Positions 19,708-27,924 of a DNA stretch of 64,000 nucleotides are shown one piece after another. Position 1 is the stretch's first letter. Each line of letters starts with the position of its first letter. Source of the DNA: Amycolatopsis sp. CA-126428 (GTDB taxonomy: Bacteria; Actinomycetota; Actinomycetes; Mycobacteriales; Pseudonocardiaceae); the NCBI RefSeq assembly GCF_002904335.1, contig NZ_PPHF01000152.1, forward strand, positions 102,825 to 166,824, in the 5' to 3' direction. The notes under the pieces were generated by a model that worked only from the letters and a program-made list of their open reading frames with translations, ran no database searches and was not told where the DNA came from. The translations under genes and the position numbers were made by a program.

Positions 19708-20753
19708 TGGCACGCATCATCATGGGTATCGAGAGCTCGTGCGACGAGACCGGCGTCGGGTTGGTCCGGCTGCACGACGACGGCACGGTCGAGTTGCTGG
19801 CGGACGAGGTCGCCTCCAGTGTCGAGCAGCACGCCCGGTTCGGCGGTGTGGTGCCTGAGGTCGCCAGTCGTGCGCACCTGGAGGCGATGGTGCCGACGAC
19901 TGAGCGGGCGTTCGCCACGGCTGGTCTTTCGCTGTCCGATGTGGACGCTATTGCGGTGACGGCCGGTCCGGGGCTGGCGGGGGCGCTGCTGGTCGGCGTC
20001 TCGGCGGCGAAGGCGTATGCGACGGCGTTGGATGTGCCTTTGTACGGCGTCAACCACCTGGCCGGGCACATCGCGGTGGACACGTTGCAGCATGGGCCGT
20101 TGCCGACGCCGTGCCTGGCGTTGCTCGTTTCCGGTGGGCACACTCAGCTGCTGCGCGTTGATGACATCGCGTCTTCGATCACCGAGCTGGGGTCCACGGT
20201 GGATGATGCGGCCGGTGAGGCTTACGACAAGGTTGCTCGTGTGCTCGGGTTGCCGTACCCGGGTGGGCCGCCGATCGACAAGGCGGCCAAGAACGGGAAT
20301 CCGGCGGCGATTGCGTTTCCCCGTGGGATGACGGGGCCGCGGGATGCTGCCTTTGATTTTTCCTTCTCCGGGTTGAAGACTTCGGTTGCGCGCTGGGTCG
20401 AAGGCGCTGCTCGCCGTGGTGAGGAGATTCCGGTGGATGACGTTGCGGCGTCGTTCCAGGAGGCCGTTGCGGATGTGCTGACCTCGAAGGCGATCCGTGC
20501 GGCGAAGGAGCAGGGGATCGATACCATGGTGATTTCCGGTGGGGTGGCTGCGAATTCGCGGTTGAAGGAGCTGGCTGCGGAGCGTTGTGCTGTTGCGGGT
20601 ATTGAGCTGCGGGTTCCTCGGCCGCGGCTTTGCACGGACAATGGCGCGATGATCGCGGCTTTGGGGGCGCACGTGGTGGCGGGCAAGCGGCCGACTGCTC
20701 CGTTGGACTTCAGTGCCAATCCGGCGTTGCCGGTGAATGTGGTGTCGCTCTAG
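19707..20753 (+). CDS. tsaD: tRNA N6-adenosine threonylcarbamoyltransferase TsaD
   Basis: Transfers threonylcarbamoyl from TC-AMP to A37 of tRNA. The 348-residue protein has GIESSCDETG at the N-terminus, metal-binding His117 and His121 in NHLAGH, SGGHTQL, and PRPRLCTDNGAMIAALG near the end. It starts at ATG 19707 sharing one base with the rimI stop. From roughly 19850 on, the gene uses many more T-ending codons and TTG than its neighbours (GTT, GCT, GAT, TTG), an unusual drop in third-position C for this window, while the protein remains normal. Confidence 0.96.
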   Translation: MARIIMGIESSCDETGVGLVRLHDDGTVELLADEVASSVEQHARFGGVVPEVASRAHLEAMVPTTERAFATAGLSLSDVDAIAVTAGPGLAGALLVGVSAAKAYATALDVPLYGVNHLAGHIAVDTLQHGPLPTPCLALLVSGGHTQLLRVDDIASSITELGSTVDDAAGEAYDKVARVLGLPYPGGPPIDKAAKNGNPAAIAFPRGMTGPRDAAFDFSFSGLKTSVARWVEGAARRGEEIPVDDVAASFQEAVADVLTSKAIRAAKEQGIDTMVISGGVAANSRLKELAAERCAVAGIELRVPRPRLCTDNGAMIAALGAHVVAGKRPTAPLDFSANPALPVNVVSL

Positions 20754-20771
20754 CGGTACTTCTCCGCCACC

Positions 20772-20801
20772 CCGAAGCCTGGATTGTGACTACGGCTTCG
20801 G
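20772..20801. terminator. terminator-like hairpin after tsaD
   Basis: CCGAAGCC (20772-20779) pairs perfectly with GGCTTCGG (20794-20801) around a 14-base loop, 18 bases after the tsaD stop and before the convergent epimerase gene ends. There is no strong T-run, as is usual for high-GC genomes. Confidence 0.5.
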
Positions 20802-20859
20802 ATCGGGGTTGCGGGGGGTCTGGCTGGCCTGGGGCTGGTTTATGCGTTCGGGATGCGGT

Positions 20860-22011
20860 CTACGGAGCCGCTGCCGGGCTCGGAGCCGCGGCCCGGACGC
20901 CCAGCAGTTCCTCGATTGCCGCGACCGCCAGCACCGCCGCGTTTCCTTCACCGTAAGGGTTTCCCACCTGCGCGGGCCTTAGCTCCCCGCTCAGCAATCG
21001 CGCCGCCGTGTCCGCGATGCGCTCGGTGTCCGTTCCCGCCAGCCATGCGCAACCCGCCTCCACCACTTCCACGCGCTCGGTCACCTCGCGCAGCACCACC
21101 ACCGGGGTGCCGAACGTCGGCGCTTCCTCCTGGATGCCGCCCGAATCCGTCAGGACCAGGGCCGCCAGCCGTAGCGCTCGGACCAGGTCCGGGTACTCCA
21201 GCGGGTCCGTCACCGTTACCCGGGGCAAGCCGGCCAGTGCCGCCTCCACCTGGGCGCGGACCTGGGGGTTGGGGTGCGCCGGGAACAGCACCTGGACGTC
21301 CGGGTGCTCGGCCACGATCAGCTGCACCGCCGCCAGCGTCCGCTCCAGGGGCTCGCCCCAGGACTCCCGGCGGTGGGACGTGACCAGCACCAGGCGCTCG
21401 CCCGCCTCCGCGAGCTCCATCTCCAGCAACGCCAGGGCCGTGTCGCGCGCCGGCAGGTCGCGGGCCGCGATCTCCAGGACCGCGTCGACCACCGTGTTGC
21501 CCGTGACCGCTATCTGCTGCCGCGCAACACCTTCCGAGCGCAACGCCGCCGCCGCGCCCAGGGTCGGCGCCAGGTGCAGCGCCGCGATGCGGGACACCAT
21601 CTGTCGCGCGCCTTCCTCCGGGAACGGTGCCGCGAGGTCGTGGGTGCGCAGCCCGGCTTCCAGGTGGACCACCGGGATACCCAGCCAGAACGCGGCCAAC
21701 GCGCCCGCGAGCGTCGTCGTCGTGTCGCCTTGGACGACCAGCGCGGCCGGTGCGTGGCTGCGCAGTGCGTCGTCGAGCGCGGGCAGCAGGCCCGCGACCA
21801 GCTCGGCCTGGCCGCCGGTCACCCGCGGTGGCACGTCGAGCCACACGTCCACGGCCAGCCCGAACGGCTCCAATGCCTGCTCGACCATGCCCGGGTGCTG
21901 GCCGCTGTGCACCACCACCGGGCGCAGCACCGGGTGGGCCGCCAGCGCCAGGGCCAGCGGCGCGAGCTTGACGGCTTCCGGCCGCGTCCCGGCCAGCAAC
22001 ATCACGTCCAC
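20860..22011 (-). CDS. wecB: UDP-N-acetylglucosamine 2-epimerase (non-hydrolysing)
   Basis: Interconverts UDP-GlcNAc and UDP-ManNAc, a precursor of cell-wall and capsule polysaccharides. The frame gives 383 residues from GTG 22011, chosen because AGAAGGGG lies just before it and because VDVMLLAGTRPE then sits at the N-terminus as in the family. Motifs are VVQGDTTTTLAGALAA, HLEAGLRTHD, TSHRRESWGEPL and LTDSGGIQEEAPTFG. It belongs to the envelope block that also holds the anchor protein, exosortase-like protein and glycosyltransferase; I infer that it may supply a sugar nucleotide for them. Confidence 0.93.
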   Translation of the reverse strand: MDVMLLAGTRPEAVKLAPLALALAAHPVLRPVVVHSGQHPGMVEQALEPFGLAVDVWLDVPPRVTGGQAELVAGLLPALDDALRSHAPAALVVQGDTTTTLAGALAAFWLGIPVVHLEAGLRTHDLAAPFPEEGARQMVSRIAALHLAPTLGAAAALRSEGVARQQIAVTGNTVVDAVLEIAARDLPARDTALALLEMELAEAGERLVLVTSHRRESWGEPLERTLAAVQLIVAEHPDVQVLFPAHPNPQVRAQVEAALAGLPRVTVTDPLEYPDLVRALRLAALVLTDSGGIQEEAPTFGTPVVVLREVTERVEVVEAGCAWLAGTDTERIADTAARLLSGELRPAQVGNPYGEGNAAVLAVAAIEELLGVRAAAPSPAAAP

Positions 22012-22114
22012 CCCGTGCCGCCCCTTCTCCACATCGTCCAGTGTCCAGCAAATTTCCATCTACGGGGGGCCGCCGGCGTGCGAGGGGCACACGCCGGCGG
22101 CCCGGGTCACCGCC

Positions 22115-22294
22115 TCAGTCCCGCGCCCGGGAAAGACGGCGGTTGCGGCGGTGGACGGCGATCAGCGCGACGGTCCCGAGCAGGACCAAGAGCACGCCGA
22201 GGGCCAGCCACCAGCCGATGTCGGCGCCGGTGGCGGCGAGGGTGCCCACCCCGCCACCGGCCACGCCGACTCCGGCGCCCGGCATCTTGTACAT
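22115..22294 (-). CDS. 59-aa stand-alone LAXTG-type cell-wall sorting tail
   Basis: A very small frame from ATG 22294 (GAGG six bases upstream) that starts MYKMPGAG and runs through Gly/Val-rich residues to LAATG, a hydrophobic helix (WWLALGVLLVLLGTVALIAV) and a basic tail HRRNRRLSRARD. LAXTG, helix and positive tail are exactly the layout of a sorting signal for actinobacterial class E sortase, but there is no mature domain and no signal peptide. It starts 11 bases after the anchor-protein stop, in a different frame. It may be a tiny membrane protein, or an alternative tail reached by frameshift. No sortase gene is in the window. Confidence 0.5.
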   Translation of the reverse strand: MYKMPGAGVGVAGGGVGTLAATGADIGWWLALGVLLVLLGTVALIAVHRRNRRLSRARD

Positions 22295-22305
22295 CCGGAC
22301 CTCGC

Positions 22306-23073
22306 TCAGGCTCGCGCGGAACGGCGGCGGAAGATGCGGGTGCCGACCGGCAGCGCGACGGCGCCCAGCAGGCAGAGCCCGATCCACAGGCCCGCACCCG
22401 ACGCCAGCGGCATCGGCGGCGCGGCCGGGCCGCAGGTCGCCGACGACACGACGACGTCACCCGAGCCGAGGGCTTTGAGCCCTTCGCCGAGCAGCTTCAC
22501 GTGGACGGCGTTGACCGTGAGGCTGCCGTCGGGGTTCTTCACCTGCTCGTTGAGGATGATCGTCGCGACGTTGAGCGCGCCGAGACCGACCTTGATCTGC
22601 GTGTTCGCGGCCGGGGCGGCGTCGACCGCGCCGACACTGCCGAGGTTCGCGCCGACCAGTTTCGTGCTGCCTTCGACGCCCTTCTGCGTCGCCGTGCACA
22701 CGGCCTCGACGAGCTTGATGCCGACGTTGCCGAGCGCCGCCTTGAGCAGCGGCAGCCCGACGTCGGCGGTGCTCGCCTTCGCCGTCACCGCACCGGAATT
22801 CTCGTCGCGCTTGGCTTCGGTGTTGATCGCGCCGGCGGTGAGGATGCCGGTGAGGTCGACCTTCGCCAGGCTGCTGCTCGTCGGGCCCGCGGTGTTCGCG
22901 GCCGCGAACGGGCCCGCCTTCACCGCGTTCTGGCCGAGCAGCTTGACGTCGACCTTGACGCCGTACGCCGATCCGTCGCCGGGAGCCGCCGAAGCGGGGG
23001 CCGCGCCGGCGAGCACGACGCTCGCCACGACCGCGGCGAGCAGCCCGCCACGGCGCACGAGGGAGCTCTTCAT
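22306..23073 (-). CDS. secreted anchor-bearing protein (choice-of-anchor P-like)
   Basis: A 255-residue exported protein starting at ATG 23073 (MKSSLVRRGG) behind GGAGG. A Sec signal runs to about ASA-AP at residues 28-31. The mature part begins AYGVKVDVKLLG and ends with NAVHVKLLG...SSATC, a domain with two Cys that I recall as the choice-of-anchor P type, whose members carry different C-terminal anchors. The last 36 residues start PMPLASG, followed by a hydrophobic helix and RIFRRRSARA, a tripartite sorting-like tail. The gene is divergent from the exosortase-like gene, which is the obvious candidate for processing this tail; that link is inferred. Confidence 0.7.
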   Translation of the reverse strand: MKSSLVRRGGLLAAVVASVVLAGAAPASAAPGDGSAYGVKVDVKLLGQNAVKAGPFAAANTAGPTSSSLAKVDLTGILTAGAINTEAKRDENSGAVTAKASTADVGLPLLKAALGNVGIKLVEAVCTATQKGVEGSTKLVGANLGSVGAVDAAPAANTQIKVGLGALNVATIILNEQVKNPDGSLTVNAVHVKLLGEGLKALGSGDVVVSSATCGPAAPPMPLASGAGLWIGLCLLGAVALPVGTRIFRRRSARA

Positions 23074-23402
23074 CAAGTGGTCCTCCGAATTCGCTGGATT
23101 TATCGGGGGTGCGTGACGGCGGCGCGGATCGACCCGGCTAGCCATGACTCGGCACGCGGATCGACTATCGCGAAGACCGGCCCGAATAGCACAGAAAATT
23201 TCCCGAATCACCGGATCGGGTAAGGCTCGGTGCCGTTTTCGCTGGTCGTTTCCTTATCACTCTGATGGCGTAACAAGTTCGGCTGAGGTCCAGCCGATTG
23301 GGGCCGCGTTTCCACCCCTCCGGGTGGAAACGCGGGGCACATGTGTCCTACGCTCGCCCGTGCTCCCAACTCGATCGGGAAATCGACACCGAGAGGAACG
23401 TC
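23074..23402. other. 329-base divergent promoter region with a hairpin
   Basis: This region separates the anchor-protein gene (minus) from the exosortase-like gene (plus). It is less GC-rich than its surroundings between about 23180 and 23280 and should hold both promoters. The only strong structure is the perfect inverted repeat at 23304-23335. I see no gene in it. Confidence 0.6.
23304..23335. promoter_or_regulatory. perfect 14-bp inverted repeat between anchor gene and exosortase-like gene
   Basis: CCGCGTTTCCACCC (23304-23317) and GGGTGGAAACGCGG (23322-23335) are exact complements around CTCC. The element lies about 70 bases before the exosortase-like start, so it could be an operator, a 5' leader hairpin, or a transcription block between the divergent units. 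Confidence 0.6.
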
Positions 23403-23942
23403 GTGGCGGTAGCGAGCGCTCCGAACTCAGGAATGGCAAGGTTTCCGCTGGTCGTCGCCCTGGGCGCGCTGGCCGCGGCGGGTGTCGTGGTGGTGCTGGC
23501 CGAGCGGTTCTACCGCGAGCTCGAAGTGCGGCTCGCCGGGGTGATCCTCGATCTGTTCACTACATCGGGTGTTTATGTGGCCCCCGATCGGGAGTCTGTT
23601 TACTTTGGGTTGACCAGTGCTGCTCCGTTCGGGTTGAGAATGACGCCGGAATGTTCCTCGGCGTTCCTTTTGCTCCCGCTGCTCGTTGTGACGATGGCCA
23701 TGCTGTACTTCCGGCCGTCGAATGCGCGGCGGCTCTTCTTTTCGCTCGGCATTTCGGCGCTCGTCGTCGTGCTGGTGAACCAGTTGCGCATTCTGACGAT
23801 CGTCGGGCTCGTGCACTGGTTCGGCACCGACGAGGGCTACTACTGGGGCCACACGCTGCTCGGCTCGATGGTGAGCGTGTTCGGCGGCGCCGTCTCGATC
23901 GTCTTGTTCGTCTGGCTTTCGACGCGGAAGAAGAATGCATGA
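23403..23942 (+). CDS. exosortase/archaeosortase-family protein
   Basis: A 179-residue polytopic membrane protein with about four to five helices. It has the catalytic signature of exosortases in the right order: Cys84 in TPECSSAF, Arg129 in NQLRI (N126-x-x-R) and His150 in GHTLLGS. Exosortases act at the outer face of the membrane, cutting C-terminal tripartite signals and transferring the protein to an acceptor. I start at GTG 23403, seven bases after GAGAGG; upstream in-frame codons cross the hairpin. The stop overlaps the glycosyltransferase start (ATGA), so the two are translationally coupled. The neighbouring anchor-bearing protein is the likely substrate (inference). Confidence 0.8.
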   Translation: MAVASAPNSGMARFPLVVALGALAAAGVVVVLAERFYRELEVRLAGVILDLFTTSGVYVAPDRESVYFGLTSAAPFGLRMTPECSSAFLLLPLLVVTMAMLYFRPSNARRLFFSLGISALVVVLVNQLRILTIVGLVHWFGTDEGYYWGHTLLGSMVSVFGGAVSIVLFVWLSTRKKNA

Positions 23943-25315
23943 GCGTCAAGGTCCTGCTGGCCATCACGCAGGCGTTCGCGCTGACCATGAGCGTGGCGTT
24001 CCTCGTCTACGTCGTGGTGATCGTGGTGCCGTACCTGCGCCGCAAGCCCGCTCCGGCCGGCGACCCGGCCGGCTTCACGTGGCACTTCTTCGTACCGTGC
24101 CGCGACGAGCAGACGGTCATCCGCGAGACGATCCGCTACCTGCGCACCGCGTTCCGCCGGGCGCACGTCTGGGTCGTCGACGACGACTCGGAGGACCGCA
24201 CCGCCCGCGTCGTCCGGATGCTGTGGCGGCGCCACGGCGGCTACGACCCGTACCTGCACCTGGTGCCGCGCGTGCGCCCCGAAGCCCGGACCGGCAAGGG
24301 GGACGCGCTCAACGCGGCCTACCGAGCACTGAACGACTGGATGGGTCCGGACACCGACCGCGACGACGTCGTCGTGGTGGTCGTCGACGCCGACGGCCGC
24401 CCGTCGCCGAACTGCCTGGAGGTCTGCGCCGCGGACCACCTCTTCGGCGATCCGGCGGTCGGTGCGGTGCAGCTCGACGTCCGGATGGGCAACGTGGAGA
24501 CGCCGCCGCCGTCGCGCAACCCGCTCGGCCGCTGGTTCGGCCTCAAGCTCGCGCAGCTGCAGGACCTGGAGTTCCGGACGGCGATCGCGGCGATCCAGAC
24601 GTCCCGCGGGTTCACCGGCACGATCTCGATGGGCGGCAACGGCCAGTTCACCCGCCTCACCGCGCTGGACTCGATCGCCGGCGACGCGGGGGAGCCGTGG
24701 CGCGGCTCGCTGCTGGAGGACTTCGAACTCGGCGTCCACCTGCTCACCGCGGGCTGGCGCACCGGCTTCACCCCGGATGCCCATGTCTCGCAGGAAGGTC
24801 TGTACAGCCTGCGGCGGTTCCTCGTGCAGCGCACGCGGTGGGGCCAGGGCACCATGCAGTGCGCCCGGTACCTGCGCCGGATCTGGGATTCACCGCACGT
24901 CAGCACCCTCGGCGCGGCGGAGATGATGTACTACCTGGCCCAGCCGTGGCTGCAGCTGCTGGGCTCGCTGCTGTACCCGATCCCGTTCGTCCTGCTGGTG
25001 ATCGGCACCGCGGGCGACCCGGGGCAGATGTGGACGTGGTTCACCGGCGGCGCCTGGATCCTGTTCGCCATCTACGGCTCGTTCGGGCTGCTGCCGTTCC
25101 TCGTCTGGGGCCCGATCTACCAGCTGAAGTGCTTGCGCAGCAAGAACTTCCTGCGCGGGTTGGGGATGGGCTTCGCGTACGCCGCGTACATCTACACGTT
25201 CTACGTGACGTCGTGGCGCGCGCTGTTCCGGCTCGTCCGCGGGCGCAACGGCTGGGCGAAGACGCGCCGCAACACCGAGCAGGCGGCCGGGGTGAAGGTC
25301 GCGCTCGACGCGTGA
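23939..25315 (+). CDS. membrane family 2 glycosyltransferase (processive type)
   Basis: A 458-residue integral membrane glycosyltransferase. One N-terminal helix (about 7-32) precedes a GT2 domain with DDDSED at 81-86, DADG at 150-153, E260-D261 (the likely catalytic base region) and QRTRW at 297-301, the QxxRW product-binding motif of processive synthases such as cellulose and hyaluronan synthase. Three to four helices follow. It begins inside the exosortase-like stop codon, so the two proteins are made together. In known systems exosortases sit beside polysaccharide genes; this enzyme may make the acceptor or a linked glycan. Donor sugar is unknown. Confidence 0.88.
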   Translation: MSVKVLLAITQAFALTMSVAFLVYVVVIVVPYLRRKPAPAGDPAGFTWHFFVPCRDEQTVIRETIRYLRTAFRRAHVWVVDDDSEDRTARVVRMLWRRHGGYDPYLHLVPRVRPEARTGKGDALNAAYRALNDWMGPDTDRDDVVVVVVDADGRPSPNCLEVCAADHLFGDPAVGAVQLDVRMGNVETPPPSRNPLGRWFGLKLAQLQDLEFRTAIAAIQTSRGFTGTISMGGNGQFTRLTALDSIAGDAGEPWRGSLLEDFELGVHLLTAGWRTGFTPDAHVSQEGLYSLRRFLVQRTRWGQGTMQCARYLRRIWDSPHVSTLGAAEMMYYLAQPWLQLLGSLLYPIPFVLLVIGTAGDPGQMWTWFTGGAWILFAIYGSFGLLPFLVWGPIYQLKCLRSKNFLRGLGMGFAYAAYIYTFYVTSWRALFRLVRGRNGWAKTRRNTEQAAGVKVALDA

Positions 25316-25337
25316 GCGCGACCTCCACCTCGGCGGG

Positions 25338-27206
25338 TCAGAACGCCGGGACGATCCGGACGTCGTCGGCCTTGACGAAGGCGATCCGGTGCCCGAACTG
25401 GATCTGGACGTACTTGAGCTTGCCCTTCACCACCACGTGGCCGGCCGGGTCGAACGTGGTCGCCCAGTAGTACTCGGAGCCGACCGTCCCGCCCGAGGAG
25501 TACTTCTGGCCGGCGGAGAGCGCGTACGGCAGCGGCGTGATGGCCTGCACGGTCACGTTCGCCGGGTAGGCCTCCGGCTCGGGGTAGGCGCGGCCGTAGA
25601 CCGGCACCGTCGCGAGGCCGGGTTTCGGCGTCACGACCCAGCCGATCGCGGGCTTCGCGACGCGGGCGCCGCGCGGGTTGTGGAACCAGCCCTTCTGGCC
25701 GAGGTACCAGATCGCCGTCCAGTCGCCGCTGACGCCGGCGACGGCGTACCGCTGCCCGGTCGCGACCCGGCTGCCGACGTCGGAGACGTCCATCGTGGAC
25801 GCCGTCCCCTTCGGGTGCAGGCCGATGTCGACCAGCAGCGGCGACGACTCACTCGGTGCCGAGTGCAGCACGACGGCTTCCGAGCCACGCGGCACGCAGG
25901 CGGTGCCGGCGCCGTCGCAGCCGGTGAACGCGGGCTGGTTCTTCGCGAAGTCCGGGTCGATGGTGACCAGCGACGACCTGGGCAGGCCGAACCCGCCGAG
26001 CGGCGCGCCCAGCAGGTCGAAGTAGTGCGACCAGTCCCAGTAGGGGCCCGGGTCCCAGTGCATGCCCGGGATCGCCGCCGGGGTGATGCCCGGCACGTTG
26101 TCGTGGCCGATGATGTGCGCCCGGTCGAGCGGGATGCCGTACTTGCGCGAGAGGTAGCCGACGAGCTTCGCGCTCGAGCGGTACATGGCCTCGGTGTACC
26201 AGGTGCCCTTCGCGGCGAAGCCCTCATGCTCGATGCCGATCGACTTCGCGTTGACGTACCAGTTGCCGGCGTGCCAGGCGACGTCCTTGGTCGGGACGTG
26301 CTGCGCGATCAGGCCGTCGGCCGAGCGGATGGTGTAGTGCCAGCTGACGTACGTCGGGTCCTGGACGAGGTCGAGGACGTTGGCCCAGTAGCCCTCGGTG
26401 TCGTGGATGACGATGTGGTCGATCTGCTGGCTCTCGGGCCGGTTCGCGAGGTCGTGGTTGCCGTAGTCGTCCTTCGGCAGCTGCTGGTACGGCGCGGGGA
26501 CCGACTCGCACGTCACCCGGCGCGGGCATTCGACGCCCGGCGGGTTCGCCTCGGGGTGCTGGGGGACGACCAGGCCCGGGTTGGCGGCGAGCGTGACCTG
26601 CTGGCCGTCGTCGGTCGTCCGGGCGGTACCGGTCTTGATCGTGTCGAAGACTTCGTCGGCGAAGGTCTGCGCGGCGGCCTGGTCGGCCGAGCCGCTGTAG
26701 CGGGCGACCGCGTCGTACCAGTCGCTTCGGCCGGCGTGGTACTTCGCGAGGAGGGCGGCGCCGCCGCGGATGTTCTGGGTGGCGTCGGTGCGCAGCGTTC
26801 GTGCGTCGGTTCCGAGCAGTCGCGCGGCTTCGTCGACGGTCTGCAGCGCGGGCGGCGGTGCGGCGGGCCTGGCCTGGGGGTGCGTGGCCGGGCGGGCGTC
26901 GTCGCCTCGTGCGTCTTCGGTGCCCTCGTCGTGGTGGCTGGTCGCTGTTCCGGCCTCGCGCAGGTCGGTGAGGTGCATCGGGCCGTAGCCGGCGGAGGTG
27001 CTGGGGGTGCCGCCGTTCGTGTCCCAGCGCGACTCGAGGTAAGAGACGCCCAGGAGGACGTTCTCCGGGACGTTGAACTCCTTCGCGGCTGCGGCGAAGT
27101 CGCGTTGGCGTTGGCTGGTGGTGTCGGCGTGTGCGGGAGCGGCGAGGCCGGTGAGCAGGGCGACGGCGGCTGCGATGGCTGCGGTTCTCGGGACGGGGCG
27201 GGACAT
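25338..27206 (-). CDS. secreted cell-wall hydrolase: transglycosylase-like plus N-acetylmuramoyl-L-alanine amidase
   Basis: A 622-residue exported protein. ATG 27206 (MSRPVPRT) is chosen because GGGGG sits nine bases before it; an ATG six bases upstream is too close to that site. A Sec signal ends near AHA-DT (about residue 27). Residues 30-190 resemble a lysozyme/lytic transglycosylase domain (GVSYLESRWDTNGG, GYGPMHLTDL). Residues about 240-400 are an Amidase_2/PGRP domain with zinc-type His in HIVIHDTEGY and HIIGHDNVPG. The C-terminal third is beta-rich, SH3-like. It should cut peptidoglycan at two bonds and fits the envelope block around it. Confidence 0.88.
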   Translation of the reverse strand: MSRPVPRTAAIAAAVALLTGLAAPAHADTTSQRQRDFAAAAKEFNVPENVLLGVSYLESRWDTNGGTPSTSAGYGPMHLTDLREAGTATSHHDEGTEDARGDDARPATHPQARPAAPPPALQTVDEAARLLGTDARTLRTDATQNIRGGAALLAKYHAGRSDWYDAVARYSGSADQAAAQTFADEVFDTIKTGTARTTDDGQQVTLAANPGLVVPQHPEANPPGVECPRRVTCESVPAPYQQLPKDDYGNHDLANRPESQQIDHIVIHDTEGYWANVLDLVQDPTYVSWHYTIRSADGLIAQHVPTKDVAWHAGNWYVNAKSIGIEHEGFAAKGTWYTEAMYRSSAKLVGYLSRKYGIPLDRAHIIGHDNVPGITPAAIPGMHWDPGPYWDWSHYFDLLGAPLGGFGLPRSSLVTIDPDFAKNQPAFTGCDGAGTACVPRGSEAVVLHSAPSESSPLLVDIGLHPKGTASTMDVSDVGSRVATGQRYAVAGVSGDWTAIWYLGQKGWFHNPRGARVAKPAIGWVVTPKPGLATVPVYGRAYPEPEAYPANVTVQAITPLPYALSAGQKYSSGGTVGSEYYWATTFDPAGHVVVKGKLKYVQIQFGHRIAFVKADDVRIVPAF

Positions 27207-27533
27207 GGGCATGAACCCCCAGGGTGCAGGTGCCAGAGGTGAGAACCTAACCAGAAACTCACGCTGGAGGTATAGGTCCGACCTGATGACCCGGGGCGAT
27301 CGCGGGCGACGAGGAAGGGGGCTGCCGCTGGCCGGACGGTGGCCAAAATTGCCGGTCAAAGGGGGTGGCGGGGCCTTTTGTGCTCGTCGGGTGGACCCTC
27401 CTTGCACGACTGGCACTCACGTGGCTAGAGTGCTAAATGCACGGCCCGACAGCCCCGGCACCCGCGACGGCGGGGGTGGTAGAGCCGTAACCACATCCTG
27501 CCAACGCTTTCGACGACCGTGGAGGTCAACCCG
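27207..27533. other. 327-base groES upstream region
   Basis: This gap between the divergent hydrolase and groES contains the hydrolase leader on the minus strand, the groES promoter with a CIRCE operator (27402-27436), and about 95 bases of groES leader. I see no additional gene. Confidence 0.7.
27402..27436 (+). promoter_or_regulatory. groES promoter with CIRCE (HrcA) operator
   Basis: A CIRCE inverted repeat CTGGCACTC-N9-GAGTGCTAA occupies 27410-27436; the consensus is TTAGCACTC-N9-GAGTGCTAA, so the left arm has two differences. TTGCAC (27402-27407) and TAGAGT (27426-27431), 18 bases apart, form a good promoter overlapped by the operator. HrcA is the known CIRCE repressor and is expected elsewhere in the genome. 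Confidence 0.88.
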
Positions 27534-27827
27534 GTGAGCGTGAACATCAAGCCGCTCGAGGACAAGATCGTTGTCCAGACGAGTGAGGCCGAGGAGACGA
27601 CCGCTTCCGGCCTCGTCATCCCCGACACCGCCAAGGAGAAGCCCCAGGAGGGCAAGGTTCTGGCCGTGGGCCCGGGCCGGATCGACGACAAGGGCAACCG
27701 TGTCCCGCTGGACGTGAACGTCGGCGACGTCGTCATCTACTCCAAGTACGGCGGTACCGAGGTCAAGTACAACGGCGAGGACTACCTCATCCTGTCCGCC
27801 CGCGACGTGCTGGCCGTCATCAACTGA
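27534..27827 (+). CDS. groS: co-chaperonin GroES
   Basis: A 97-residue GroES ring protein that caps GroEL. GTG 27534 is chosen because GGAGG lies eight bases upstream and the product then begins MSVNIKPLEDKIVV as in other actinobacteria. The mobile loop EAEETTASGLVIP and the GPGRIDDKGNR roof region are normal. It is transcribed from a CIRCE-controlled promoter and followed by groEL1 after 97 bases, with a hairpin between. Confidence 0.97.
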   Translation: MSVNIKPLEDKIVVQTSEAEETTASGLVIPDTAKEKPQEGKVLAVGPGRIDDKGNRVPLDVNVGDVVIYSKYGGTEVKYNGEDYLILSARDVLAVIN

Positions 27828-27846
27828 CGTCCGCTCGCAGCGCATG

Positions 27847-27884
27847 ACGCCCCGGGCCCCGCACAACGCCGGGGAGCGGGGCGT
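27847..27884 (+). promoter_or_regulatory. intercistronic hairpin between groES and groEL1
   Basis: ACGCCCC (27847-27853) pairs with GGGGCGT (27878-27884), with further possible GC pairing inside. It may be an attenuating or RNA-stabilising structure that sets the groES:groEL ratio. Confidence 0.4.
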
Positions 27885-27924
27885 TCGTGCGTTCAAGACC
27901 ACCGGAAGGTAAGCGGAAAACGCT

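Noticed and set aside
22115..23073. single gene broken by a frameshift between the anchor protein and the LAATG frame
   Set aside because: The upstream protein already has a complete tail and its own stop, and the small frame has its own start and ribosome site. A frameshift fusion remains only a minor alternative.
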